This document shows positions 16,251 to 25,109 of a stretch of DNA of 64,000 nt, piece by piece. This DNA is from Caballeronia sp. TF1N1. Lineage in GTDB: Bacteria > Pseudomonadota > Gammaproteobacteria > Burkholderiales > Burkholderiaceae. Positions within the stretch are counted from its first letter, which is position 1. Each line of letters begins with the position of its first letter. Below the pieces are notes generated by a model, which ran no database searches, was not told the DNA's origin, and was given only the letters and a program-made list of their open reading frames with translations. Position numbers and translations under genes: made by a program. The stretch is from contig NZ_CP084628.1 of the NCBI RefSeq assembly GCF_022878925.1, positions 806,001-870,000 of the forward strand, in the 5' to 3' direction.

Positions 16251-17378
16251 ATGAATGAGAAAATTCGCGGCTTCGACGGCCTGCGCGGCATCGCCGTGTT
16301 CCTCGTGTTTCTTCATCACAAGGCAATGGCCGAAGGAACCGGCTTGGGCCATCTGGGCGTATGGATATTTTTTGCGCTAAGCGGATTTTTGATCATCGAC
16401 ATATTGACGACACAGCGACGGTATATCGATGCAGGCACGAGTACGTTCGGCGCGGAGTTGAAACGCTTTCTGTATCGGCGGACGTTGCGCATTTTCCCGA
16501 TCTACTATCTGCTGCTTGCCACGCTCGCGGTGCTGATGACCATGGGTTTCGCCGGTCCCGAGTTGGCGGGCGGCATGCCGTATCACTTCGCCTATTTGTC
16601 GAACTTCTGGATTGCGGATGTGCTGCATGCGTGGCCGGGCCGTTATTCGCACTTATGGAGCCTCTCGATCGAGGAGCAGTTTTATATCGTCTTCGCGCCA
16701 CTGTTGCTTGGCCTTCGGGCAGATTGGCACGGGCGCATATGCTGGCTGGTGCTTGCGCTTGGGGTGGGCTCGCTCTTTACCATGAAGGCGCTGCACGACT
16801 CACCGATTGCAATCTACACGCATCCGCTAACCAATTTTTGGTTGCTTGCGCTTGGGGGTATAGGAGCCGCGTTCGTCAAGCGCAGTCGCTTGCGCGCGCC
16901 GCTTTACGCGGTCGTCATTATCTCTACGGTGATCGCGCTCTTGTGTTTTCAGGAACCCGAGTGGGAGCGCTTGGCCAATCCCTATTCATACACCGCGCTG
17001 TATGTTCTCTATGGCGCATGTATCGCAATGCTCGTTTGCGCGATAGCATGTAGCGCAAGCGGTCCGCTCTTGCGTGTGCTTGAGTGGGCGCCATTGGCGG
17101 CGCTAGGAAAGATTAGCTATGGATTTTATCTTTACCACGGCTTCATTCCCGACTTCTACAAGAGCGCGAGCGTCAAGGCGTTGTTTGGCGCGTCGGGTGT
17201 TCCATGGTGGGCGCGTTTTCTTTGCGTACTTGCGTCGTTTGCGCTGACGTGGATTCTGGCGCGGCTTTCGTGGCGTTTTATCGAAGCACCGATTTTACGG
17301 CTCAAGAATCGGCGCTTTATGCGGGTGTCAGTGCAAGGTCCGGCCAATGCCGAATTAAGCGGCGGGGAAGCACGCTGA
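16251..17378 (+). CDS. Acyltransferase family 3 (OafA-type), exopolysaccharide region
   Basis: 375 residues from ATG 16251. It opens NEKIRGFDGLRGIAVFLVFL with the family's GLRGIAV motif and the catalytic His in FLHHKAM, then GVWIFFALSGFLIIDIL and about ten membrane spans. FYIVFAPLLLGL and SIEEQFY near residue 140 are also standard. It should acetylate or otherwise acylate a surface polysaccharide on the periplasmic or cytoplasmic face of the inner membrane. The ribosome site is weak (GTGCAAAG), and the open frame continues upstream, but the family motif starts exactly here. Candidate bceO/bceU-equivalent together with its divergent neighbour. Confidence 0.85.
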   Translation: MNEKIRGFDGLRGIAVFLVFLHHKAMAEGTGLGHLGVWIFFALSGFLIIDILTTQRRYIDAGTSTFGAELKRFLYRRTLRIFPIYYLLLATLAVLMTMGFAGPELAGGMPYHFAYLSNFWIADVLHAWPGRYSHLWSLSIEEQFYIVFAPLLLGLRADWHGRICWLVLALGVGSLFTMKALHDSPIAIYTHPLTNFWLLALGGIGAAFVKRSRLRAPLYAVVIISTVIALLCFQEPEWERLANPYSYTALYVLYGACIAMLVCAIACSASGPLLRVLEWAPLAALGKISYGFYLYHGFIPDFYKSASVKALFGASGVPWWARFLCVLASFALTWILARLSWRFIEAPILRLKNRRFMRVSVQGPANAELSGGEAR

Positions 17379-17794
17379 AGCACTTGAGCACCAAGGTTTT
17401 TTTAGCGCTTCACAAAGATTATTTTTTGCGCTAAAGAATGCCGTCCTGCCGCGCTAGCCCATGCTTTAGGTCTTAGTGAAAAAACTGCTAAGTTTCGCTC
17501 AAAAAGTCTTGTGTTGTCATATTCGGACAAACCATAGTAATGGTATGCTTCGTGCACATATTCTTCATACACGAGCTGGACTACGCGTCGTGCGCCGGTT
17601 TGGTTAAATTGCTGCACCAAGAGCGAAAACCTTATCGGACGAATGCACCATTTTGTTGTTCGAGCAAACGTTTGCGAGTACCTCGAGATCCTTCGTTCGC
17701 GTGCTGACAAAGCCGGGGTTTGTGCTTCGTCGTCAGTGCTTGACCAGTACGCAGACCGATATCCGCAGCGCAGTCGACTGCATGGAGCAAAGCA
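17379..17794. other. 416-base AT-richer intergenic region
   Basis: No gene is supported here. The first part has a T-run (17397-17403) and an inverted repeat TTTAGCGC (17401-17408) / GCGCTAAA (17428-17435), which may end transcription of the acyltransferase gene. The rest is less GC-rich than its surroundings, with low coding character, and should contain the promoter of the next gene. Lower GC beside a transposase-derived gene may mark inserted DNA. Confidence 0.4.
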
Positions 17795-18652
17795 ATGTTT
17801 TTTAGCGAACTCAGCAATGAAGAGTGGGTATTGGTCTCCCAAATCATAGGAGAGAGCGAAGTCCGCGAGCATAGGCGCGGGCGTCCCAAAGCCCATCCAC
17901 GTACAGTAGTCAATGCCGTGTTGTGGATTCTCACCACAGGCGAAACCTGGTCCAGATTGCCAAGCCATTACCCAACGGTTCCAACCTGCCGGCGCCGTTT
18001 CGTCGAATGGCAACTGAACGGCATTCTCATCGAGATCGTCAAGGTACTGGCGAACGCGGGCCGTTCTTTCGCCTATGTACCGCGTCAGCCGGTCACCGAA
18101 GCGGCGCCGCGTCCTGCGCCCGTGGCGTACGAATGTGACCGTCTGCGCGGTGTGTTTTGGCAGAACCCGGAGTCGTGGCAAACGCCGGGCGCCTTGCCGT
18201 TCAACAGTCTCGCGAGCACGCCAAGGCGTCTGCCGGAAGCGCGCGACGTGGCGCAAGCCAATGCGTCCGTGCTGACGGTCAGGCGCATGCACGCATCGCG
18301 TCCCGCGCGGCCGTACGAGGCGCCGTTGCCCTTCGAACCGGCGTGTCCGCCTGTCGTCGATGCGCGCGGCTACAACATCTATCCCATCGCGCGGCCAGTG
18401 TCCGGCAACATGTTTCGCGGCTGGGCGGAAATCGTGAAAGACGGGCGGCGTATCGAGCGTTCCGGTTTGATCGGGCCGCGCTTTGCTTCGTCGGATGAAG
18501 CGCGCACGTATGCGCTCGAATGGGCGCGGCGCTGGATCGCGGCCGAAGCCACGCGCGGCGATACACCCGATGAAGTGGACATGGAGTCCGCTCAAGTCAT
18601 GCAGCCTGAAGAGCGACCGGTCGAGCGCATGACGCTCGAGATGCGCGACTAA
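17795..18652 (+). CDS. DUF4096 (IS5-type transposase N-terminal) fusion protein
   Basis: 285 residues. Residues ~1-80 match the N-terminal DUF4096 helix-turn-helix region of IS5-type transposases: LSNEEWVLVSQIIGE, the RRGRPKAHPRTVVNAVLWIL stretch, TGETWSRLP and TCRRRFVEWQ. The DDE catalytic half never follows. Instead comes a ~110-residue proline-rich linker and a compact C-terminal domain (about 190-260; PPVVDARGYNIYPIARPVSG, GWAEIVKDGRRI, SSDEARTYALEWARRWI) that I do not recognise. The gene is intact and no terminal repeats are seen, so this looks like a domesticated DNA-binding protein rather than a mobile element. It lies between the acyltransferases and bceA. Confidence 0.7.
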   Translation: MFFSELSNEEWVLVSQIIGESEVREHRRGRPKAHPRTVVNAVLWILTTGETWSRLPSHYPTVPTCRRRFVEWQLNGILIEIVKVLANAGRSFAYVPRQPVTEAAPRPAPVAYECDRLRGVFWQNPESWQTPGALPFNSLASTPRRLPEARDVAQANASVLTVRRMHASRPARPYEAPLPFEPACPPVVDARGYNIYPIARPVSGNMFRGWAEIVKDGRRIERSGLIGPRFASSDEARTYALEWARRWIAAEATRGDTPDEVDMESAQVMQPEERPVERMTLEMRD

Positions 18653-18662
18653 AAATACGAAC

Positions 18663-18694
18663 GCGCGGACCAGCTTCTAAAGGCTGGCCCGCGC
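18663..18694. terminator. Long hairpin between convergent genes
   Basis: GCGCGG-a-CCAGC (18663-18674) pairs with GCTGG-c-CCGCGC (18683-18694), 11 pairs around one mismatch with an 8-base loop. It sits between the stops of the transposase-fusion gene and bceA. It is a likely two-way terminator, though a T-run is absent. Confidence 0.5.
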
Positions 18695-18709
18695 GCTCTT
18701 GCTTAGAGC

Positions 18710-20215
18710 TTAATTTCTGCCGTAAGTATCTTCGAATCGCACGATGTCGTCTTCGCCGAGATAAGTCCCCGACTGCACCTCGATGATTTCAAGCGGCATC
18801 TTCCCCGGATTTTCCAACCTGTGTTGAATGCCGATAGGGATATACGTCGACTCGTTCTCGGCCAGAATGAACGTTTCCGTTCCCCGTGTGACGAGCGCCG
18901 TTCCCCGCACCACGACCCAATGCTCCGCGCGATGATGATGCATCTGCAATGAGAGGCGCGCGCCCGGTTTGACGACAATGCGCTTGACCTGGAAGCGGTC
19001 GCCCTGATCGACCGAATCGTAATGTCCCCACGGCCGGTGCACCTTGCGGTGATCCGCAGCCTCCGTGCCGCGCTCGGACTTGATGCGCCCGACGATTGCC
19101 TTAACGTCTTGCGCGCAAGATTTATCGGCAACGAGGATTGCATCGGCCGTTTCGACCACCACGAGATTTTGCGTTCCCACGCACGCAATCAGCCGCCCTT
19201 CGGAATGCGCATAAGTCGATGAAGCGCCCTGGAACATCACGCGTCCGCGCGCGACATTCGAGGAATCGTCCTTAGGCAATATGTTCCAGATCGCATCCCA
19301 TGAGCCGACATCGGACCAGCCTGCGTCGAGCGGCACGACAGCACCCGTGAAGGCCTCCGTGGCCCGTTCGCCCGCAAGTTGCTCCATCACCGCATAGTCG
19401 ATCGAATCCGACGGCGACGCCGCGAACGAATCGCGATCCAGCCGGAAGAACTCGCCATCGTCGCTGCCTTTATCGAATGCCGCGACGCACGCTGCATGAA
19501 TAGCCGGCTGATAGTGTTCGATAGCTGCAACCCAAGTCGATGCGCGCACGATGAAAATGCCGGCATTCCAGCCATATTCGCCCGATTCCAGATACTGACG
19601 CGCGAGTTCGAGATGCGGCTTTTCGACGAAGCGCTCCAGCTTCCACGCGCCGCACGGCAGAGCTTCGCCGCTCTTGATATAGCCGTAGCCCGTTTCCGCA
19701 TGCGAAGGCACGACACTCAAGGTGACGATCGCCCCTTGCTCCGCGCATTGCGCGCCGGTCGCAATCGCTCGATGAAACTCGTCCTGATTTGCAACCACAT
19801 GATCGGCGGGCATGACGACGAGCACCGCATCTTCGCCCGCGCGTAACGCGTGAATGGCCGCGGCAGTCAGCGCGGGCGCCGTGTTGCGCGGCACGGGTTC
19901 GAGCACGAGCCGCGCGCGCCGGCCTTGCCCGCGCAGTTGTTCAGCCGTCGTGAAGCGATGCTCCTCATTGCACACGATGATGGCATCCGCCACGCGCAAC
20001 GTCTTCTCCGCGGACACCGAGCCAAGACCATCGAGCCGATTGGCAGTGGCCTGCAGCAACGACTGCTCACCAATGAGACCGATGAGCTGCTTGGGAAAAT
20101 GTTCGCGCGACATTGGCCAAAGACGCGTGCCCGAACCACCTGCAAGGATCACGGGTTGAATGGCTAGGCGCGTGTCTGCGGCGACCGTGGCGAGCACGGT
20201 ATCTGAAGCGTTCAT
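18710..20215 (-). CDS. bceA: Bifunctional mannose-6-P isomerase / mannose-1-P guanylyltransferase
   Basis: 501 residues. The N-terminal guanylyltransferase half starts VILAGGSGTRLWPMSREHFP (residues ~21-41), the nucleotide-binding loop; FVEKPHLELARQYLESGEYGWNAGIF holds the sugar-binding EKP element. The C-terminal cupin (RPWGHYDSVDQGDRFQVKRI, then LSLQMHHHRAEHWVVVRGTA) is the type II isomerase domain with its metal-binding histidines. It makes GDP-mannose, the precursor of mannose and rhamnose units of cepacian. The start at 20215 has AGGAGG 7 bases upstream. The gene is transcribed away from bceB across a 385-base spacer, the arrangement of bce-I. Also called manC-type. Confidence 0.93.
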   Translation of the reverse strand: MNASDTVLATVAADTRLAIQPVILAGGSGTRLWPMSREHFPKQLIGLIGEQSLLQATANRLDGLGSVSAEKTLRVADAIIVCNEEHRFTTAEQLRGQGRRARLVLEPVPRNTAPALTAAAIHALRAGEDAVLVVMPADHVVANQDEFHRAIATGAQCAEQGAIVTLSVVPSHAETGYGYIKSGEALPCGAWKLERFVEKPHLELARQYLESGEYGWNAGIFIVRASTWVAAIEHYQPAIHAACVAAFDKGSDDGEFFRLDRDSFAASPSDSIDYAVMEQLAGERATEAFTGAVVPLDAGWSDVGSWDAIWNILPKDDSSNVARGRVMFQGASSTYAHSEGRLIACVGTQNLVVVETADAILVADKSCAQDVKAIVGRIKSERGTEAADHRKVHRPWGHYDSVDQGDRFQVKRIVVKPGARLSLQMHHHRAEHWVVVRGTALVTRGTETFILAENESTYIPIGIQHRLENPGKMPLEIIEVQSGTYLGEDDIVRFEDTYGRN

Positions 20216-20600
20216 GAAAAGCCTCCTGGCGTTGATCGCCTGATTCGGTAAGGCAATTTTTAGCACGCAGCAAAAGAGACGTTAAAACAAAAAAATCATG
20301 ACGCGGGCGCTGCATTTATTCATTGAAAGCAACCGCGACTGTCATGCGTTCGAGTGCCCGAATATTTTTTGCTAAGCGAGCCGATGCCTGCAAAGCCCCG
20401 TCCAGCAAGGGGGTCTTGAGCAAATAATTCTAAAAAAATCAGGCTGAACACGCAGACATATTTTCGCGGTTGCGGCGCCTTAATTATTCCGATTCCATAT
20501 GCCTGAACAGCGGATGGACAAGAGCACTCAAGCAATTTGCTGGCGACTCCATCCGCGACAAGACGAATATGCGGGCGATCTTTCTTCCAGGGGTAAAGCG
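20216..20600. promoter_or_regulatory. Divergent bceA / bceB promoter region
   Basis: 385 bases without a supported gene between the two divergent halves of bce-I. It is AT-rich compared with the rest, with T/A runs near 20252-20264 (GCAATTTTTAGC), 20284-20297 and 20357-20377. GCAATTTTTA also occurs in the bceN/propeller spacer. I see no unambiguous -35/-10 pair or sigma-54 site. As the control region for the whole polysaccharide locus it is a natural target for c-di-GMP- or H-NS-type regulation, which is inference. Confidence 0.45.
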
Positions 20601-21992
20601 ATGCTGAGCGTGCTATCGAGAGTCGTCGACATTGCCATGGCGGTGCTGGGCGCAGCGCTCGGCGCGTCGCTCTATGCGGGCGCTTTCGTATGGGTCGACG
20701 ACGTGGAAGGCACCATGCTCGCGTTTTCATGCGTGCTGATGGTGATGACGTTTCCGTCTCTCGGCATCTATCAATCATGGCGCGGCAAGCCGTTCTATGA
20801 CCTGCTGCTGCGCGTGATCGCGGCGTGGATTCTGGTCGAAAGCGCGGGCGTGCTGCTCACCTTCAGCATTCATCGCGCGGAGTCGCTGTCGCGCTTGTGG
20901 CTGATTTACTGGGCTGCGTCGACCATCGGTTTGTTGATCGTCACCAAGACCGTGATTTATACGGCGCTCAGATTTATCCGCCGCGAAGGCTTCAATCAGA
21001 AGACGGTGGCTATCGTCGGCTCGGCGCCTTATGCGAAGTTCCTGATTGGCCAGATGCGCAATCGTCCCGAAGCGGGCTTTAGCCCCGTGCTCGTCTTCGA
21101 CTTGCAACTCGACGCAAACGATTCACCCATGCAAGGCGATGCCTTCAAGGGCGTGCCTATCGAACGCGATCTCGCGGAATTGACCAAGCGTGTGCGCGGC
21201 CGTGCGATTCGCGAACTATGGCTTGCCTTGCCGATTTCCGAAGAGCAGACCATTCACCGCCTCGTGAACGAGTTTCGCGACGACTTCGTGAACGTGCGCT
21301 TCATTCCGGATGTCCGCAGCCTCTCGTTCTTCAGCAACGCGGTGGTGGATTTGCTCGGCGTGCCCGCGATCAACCTGGCGGCATCGCCGATCACGGATGT
21401 GAAAGTGCTTCCCAAGCTCGTCTTCGATCGCGTCTTCGCCGCTCTGGTGCTACTTGGCATGGCGCCGTTGCTCGCGGTGATCGCGTTGATGGTGAAGCTC
21501 TCGTCGCCTGGACCGGTGTTTTTCAAGCAAAAGCGCAAGGGGATCGACGGATACGAGTTCGAGATCTACAAGTTTCGTTCGATGAAGGTACACACCGAAG
21601 CGAGCGGGCAAATAACGCAAGCGCGTCGCGGCGACAAGCGCGTGACGAAGGTCGGGGCGTTCCTGCGGCGCACGAGTCTGGATGAGCTTCCGCAGTTCAT
21701 CAACGTGCTGCGCGGCGAGATGTCGGTGGTTGGGCCGCGGCCGCACGCGCTCGAACACGACGATATCTACAAGGACCTCGTCAAAGGCTACATGCATCGC
21801 TACCGCATCAAGCCGGGCATCACGGGGTGGGCGCAAGTGAACGGCTATCGCGGCGAGACGGATCGCATCGAAAAGATGTCGGGACGCGTGAAGCTGGATC
21901 TCTACTACATGCAGCACTGGACCTTCGGACTCGACATGAAGATCGTCGCGCTGACGCTGTGGAAGGGCTTTGCAGGCGCAAACGCGTATTGA
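20601..21992 (+). CDS. bceB: Undecaprenyl-phosphate glucose phosphotransferase
   Basis: 463 residues from ATG 20601; in-frame ATGs at 20499 and 20514 would add up to 34, but only 20601 has a good site (AGGGG 8 bases upstream). It is a polyprenyl-phosphate hexose-1-phosphate transferase of the WcaJ type: four N-terminal spans, a CoA-like Rossmann domain ([17 protein letters not shown]), a fifth span and the catalytic C-terminus. The last holds [46 protein letters not shown] and VGPRPHAL. It loads glucose-1-phosphate onto the lipid carrier, the first step of cepacian repeat assembly. Confidence 0.92.
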   Translation: MLSVLSRVVDIAMAVLGAALGASLYAGAFVWVDDVEGTMLAFSCVLMVMTFPSLGIYQSWRGKPFYDLLLRVIAAWILVESAGVLLTFSIHRAESLSRLWLIYWAASTIGLLIVTKTVIYTALRFIRREGFNQKTVAIVGSAPYAKFLIGQMRNRPEAGFSPVLVFDLQLDANDSPMQGDAFKGVPIERDLAELTKRVRGRAIRELWLALPISEEQTIHRLVNEFRDDFVNVRFIPDVRSLSFFSNAVVDLLGVPAINLAASPITDVKVLPKLVFDRVFAALVLLGMAPLLAVIALMVKLSSPGPVFFKQKRKGIDGYEFEIYKFRSMKVHTEASGQITQARRGDKRVTKVGAFLRRTSLDELPQFINVLRGEMSVVGPRPHALEHDDIYKDLVKGYMHRYRIKPGITGWAQVNGYRGETDRIEKMSGRVKLDLYYMQHWTFGLDMKIVALTLWKGFAGANAY

Positions 21993-22048
21993 TCGGCAGA
22001 CAAAGTAGTTAGCGATGCAACGATATTTTCACTACCTGGAGCAGGACC

Positions 22049-23446
22049 ATGAAACTGACGATCATCGGCAGCGGCTACGTGGGGCTCGTAACCGGCGCAT
22101 GCCTCGCGGACATCGGCAATGAAGTACTGTGTCTCGACGTCGATCGACGCAAGATCGCCATTCTCAACAGCGGCGGAATTCCGATCCACGAGCCGGGACT
22201 CAAGGAAGTGATCGATCGCAATCGCGAAGCGGGGCGGCTCTCGTTTTCGTCGAATGTGCAGCAGGCGGTCGAACATGGCGAGATGCTGTTTATCGCGGTG
22301 GGTACGCCATCCGACGAAGACGGCTCCGCCGATTTGCAATACGTGCTCGGCGCCGCGCGCGATATCGGCCGCTATATGAATGGCTTCAAGGTCGTGGTCG
22401 ATAAATCCACCGTTCCGGTTGGCACCGCTCGACGCGTGAAGGCTGCGATAGAAACCGAGTTGGCCGGACGCGGCGTCGATCACATGTTCTCGGTGGTCTC
22501 GAACCCCGAGTTCCTCAAGGAAGGCGCGGCGATAGAAGACTTCACGCGGCCCGACCGCATCGTGATTGGTTGCGACGACGACGTGCCCGGCGAGCGCGCC
22601 CGCGATCGCATGAAGCGCCTCTATGCGCCATTCAACCGCAATCACGAACGCACGCTCTACATGGACGTGCAGTCGGCGGAATTCACGAAGTATGCGGCCA
22701 ACGCAATGCTCGCCACGCGCATCTCTTTCATGAACGAGCTCGCGAATTTCGCGGACCGTGTGGGCGCCGATATCGAAGCGGTGCGGCGCGGCATCGGTTC
22801 GGACCCGCGTATCGGTTACGACTTTCTCTATGCGGGCTGCGGCTATGGCGGTTCGTGCTTTCCGAAGGACGTGCGTTCGCTGATCCAGACCGCGACGGAA
22901 TTCGGCCATGAGATGAGCATTCTCAAGGCGGTCTCGAACGTCAACGAGGCGCAGAAAGATACGCTCACGCGCAAGATCGTCGAACGTTTTGGCGACGATC
23001 TCACGGGACGCACCATCGCGCTTTGGGGCCTCGCGTTCAAGCCCAATACCGACGACATGCGCGATGCGCCGAGCCGCGTGCTGGCCGCTGCGTTGCTCGA
23101 ACGCGGCGCATGCATCGTGGCTTACGATCCCGTCGCCGTGGATGAAGCGCGCCGCGTCTTTGCCATCGACCTGCACGACAAGCCCGATGCGCTCGGACGT
23201 CTCACGTATGCGAACAATCACAAGCAAGCGCTCGACGGCGCGGATGCACTCGTGATCGTCACCGAATGGAAAGTCTTCAAGAGCCCCGATTTCGATGCGA
23301 TCAAGCGGCGCCTCAAGACACCCGTGATCTTCGATGGCCGCAATCTTTACGAACCGGAAACCCTGCAGGAAATGGGCATCGAGTATCACGCGATCGGGCG
23401 CGGCGTGCGCCACGTCGAACGTGACGTGACGGCGAGCGTGGCCTAG
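22049..23446 (+). CDS. bceC: UDP-glucose 6-dehydrogenase
   Basis: 465 residues. The NAD-binding start [20 protein letters not shown], the sugar-binding region and the catalytic cysteine C270 in [14 protein letters not shown] are all present, followed by the C-terminal UDP-binding domain ([19 protein letters not shown]). It oxidises UDP-glucose twice to UDP-glucuronate, the uronic acid donor of cepacian. The ATG follows GGAGCAGGACC. It lies 56 bases after bceB and 9 before bceD. The long minus-strand frame across it is antisense noise. Confidence 0.95.
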   Translation: MKLTIIGSGYVGLVTGACLADIGNEVLCLDVDRRKIAILNSGGIPIHEPGLKEVIDRNREAGRLSFSSNVQQAVEHGEMLFIAVGTPSDEDGSADLQYVLGAARDIGRYMNGFKVVVDKSTVPVGTARRVKAAIETELAGRGVDHMFSVVSNPEFLKEGAAIEDFTRPDRIVIGCDDDVPGERARDRMKRLYAPFNRNHERTLYMDVQSAEFTKYAANAMLATRISFMNELANFADRVGADIEAVRRGIGSDPRIGYDFLYAGCGYGGSCFPKDVRSLIQTATEFGHEMSILKAVSNVNEAQKDTLTRKIVERFGDDLTGRTIALWGLAFKPNTDDMRDAPSRVLAAALLERGACIVAYDPVAVDEARRVFAIDLHDKPDALGRLTYANNHKQALDGADALVIVTEWKVFKSPDFDAIKRRLKTPVIFDGRNLYEPETLQEMGIEYHAIGRGVRHVERDVTASVA

Positions 23447-23455
23447 AGCGCGCGC

Positions 23456-23899
23456 ATGTTCGGAAGCGTATTGATCGTCTGTCACGCCAACATCTGCAGA
23501 AGCCCCGCCGCCGAAGCGCTCTTTCGTGCGCATCTCGCGCGGCGCGGTGGCCGTCCGATCGAGTTTCGTTCGGCGGGTCTCTATGCGCATGAAGGCGACG
23601 ACATCGACCCGACCATGCAGCGTCTGCTCGCCGAACTCGGGCTGGATTCGTCGGGGCATCGCTCGCGCCGCTTCAATCGTCAAATGGCGCGCGATGCCGA
23701 ATTGATCCTCGTGCCCGAGCGCAAACAGATCGATGCGATTTCACGACTCGCGCCCACGACGCGCGGCAAGGTGCATCTCTTAGGCAAGTGGGAAGACTCG
23801 GAGGTGACAGACCCGTATGGCGGCCATGAAGCCGCTTATCGGGAGAGTTTCGGACTCATCGAACGTCTGGTCCTTGGATGGCTAAACAAAATATGCTGA
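23456..23899 (+). CDS. bceD: Low-molecular-weight protein tyrosine phosphatase
   Basis: 147 residues. The catalytic loop C9-HANICR-S16 (C-x5-R-S) lies at the N-terminus and the general-acid DPYGG element near residue 115. BceD removes phosphate from the autokinase BceF, and the cycle controls chain length and export. Its 3' end overlaps the start of bceE by 22 bases, which suggests coupled translation. Wzb/Wzc-type function is well established for the family. Confidence 0.93.
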   Translation: MFGSVLIVCHANICRSPAAEALFRAHLARRGGRPIEFRSAGLYAHEGDDIDPTMQRLLAELGLDSSGHRSRRFNRQMARDAELILVPERKQIDAISRLAPTTRGKVHLLGKWEDSEVTDPYGGHEAAYRESFGLIERLVLGWLNKIC

Positions 23900-25074
23900 T
23901 TTCGCGCTTGTCTAAGTACTCGATTTTGCTGACGACCTTTTTGTCGGCCTTGATTGCCGGATGTGCCGCCACACCGGGAAACTTCCTGAACACATCGCGT
24001 CTGCAGGACAACGACCCCACGCCGACCGCGACCTATCCCGTGCGTCTGATCACGGCGCAAGTCGTCGCAGAGGAAATGACCGCGCCTGAAGTCGCGCAAC
24101 CCTTGCCGCCCGCGCGCTTCGCCGACGAATCGCAATACGTTTATCGCGTGGCGCCGCAGGACATTCTAGGCGTAACGCTCTGGGATCACCCCGAACTGAC
24201 GACGCCGCAAGGCAGCACCCTGTCGATGGGCGGCAACACCACGCAAACCGTCGCGGGCGCGCTGGCGCAGCCTTATACGCAGGCTTTGCCGGGACAGGCC
24301 GATCCATACGGTCAGACGGTCTCCGCGGACGGCTACATCTTCTTTCCGTTCATCGGCAAGACGCGTGTGGCGGGCAAGACCGTCGGCGAGATTCGCGACG
24401 AACTCGCGGCCAAGCTCTCGCCGTATATCAAGAACCCGCAGCTCGATGTGCGCGTGCTGGCCTATCGCAGTCAAAAGATCGCGGTGACGGGCGAAGTGAA
24501 GACGCCGGGTCCGCTCGCCGTGAGCGATGTACCGCTCACGCTCGTCGATGCCATCACGCGTTCTGGCGGCACGACGACAGAAGCCGACCTGCAGCGCGTG
24601 CGCCTCACGCGCGGCGGCAAGCTCTATGTACTCGATGCAAACGGCATGCTCGATCGCGGCGATGTCTCGCAGAACGTCATGCTGCAATCGGGCGACATCC
24701 TCAACATCCCGGACCGCTACGACAGCCGCATCTTCGTGATGGGTGAAGTGAAGACGCCGATGCCGGTGAACATGGTGCGCGGCCGTGCATCGATTGCGGA
24801 TGCGCTCACGCAAGCGGGCGGCGTGCTCGATACCGACGCCAACGTGCGCCAGATTTATGTCGTGCGCGGCGTGCGTGCGAATCCTTCGCAGCCGGACATC
24901 TATCGCCTGGACATGTCGCAACCGGATTCCCTCTTGCTGTCGACGCAGTTCCAGCTTCGTCCGCAAGACGTGGTGTATGTCGGAACGGCCGGCGCGGTGC
25001 AGTTCAATCGCCTGATCAATCAGGTGCTGCCGACGCTGCAGACGATCTTCTACCTGAAGCAACTGACGCGCTGA
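23878..25074 (+). CDS. bceE: Outer-membrane polysaccharide export lipoprotein (Wza type)
   Basis: 398 residues. A lipoprotein signal ends with the lipobox LIAGC at C29. The polysaccharide export domain (YRVAPQDILGVTLWDHPELT) is followed by two soluble ligand-binding beta-grasp domains (VAVTGEVKTPGPLAV-type and VMGEVKTPMPVNMVRG). The family forms the octameric outer-membrane channel that works with the BY-kinase BceF. An internal ATG at 23893 is an alternative start with a slightly better site. It overlaps bceD and is followed 35 bases later by bceF. Confidence 0.93.
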   Translation: MAKQNMLISRLSKYSILLTTFLSALIAGCAATPGNFLNTSRLQDNDPTPTATYPVRLITAQVVAEEMTAPEVAQPLPPARFADESQYVYRVAPQDILGVTLWDHPELTTPQGSTLSMGGNTTQTVAGALAQPYTQALPGQADPYGQTVSADGYIFFPFIGKTRVAGKTVGEIRDELAAKLSPYIKNPQLDVRVLAYRSQKIAVTGEVKTPGPLAVSDVPLTLVDAITRSGGTTTEADLQRVRLTRGGKLYVLDANGMLDRGDVSQNVMLQSGDILNIPDRYDSRIFVMGEVKTPMPVNMVRGRASIADALTQAGGVLDTDANVRQIYVVRGVRANPSQPDIYRLDMSQPDSLLLSTQFQLRPQDVVYVGTAGAVQFNRLINQVLPTLQTIFYLKQLTR

Positions 25075-25109
25075 GCGTTTCAACCATTACCCGTGGCGGG
25101 AGCCGAATC

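Noticed and set aside
17402..18595. 397-residue minus-strand frame across the transposase-fusion gene
   Set aside because: No recognisable domain, and the plus-strand frame has clear DUF4096 motifs and a normal start.
17795..18652. Complete insertion sequence
   Set aside because: No catalytic DDE domain, no terminal inverted repeats or target duplication could be found around the gene.
21905..23683. 592-residue open frame on the minus strand across bceC
   Set aside because: It is antisense to a gene with a certain product; its composition (Arg/His/Ala-rich, no motif) is that of a GC-rich shadow frame.
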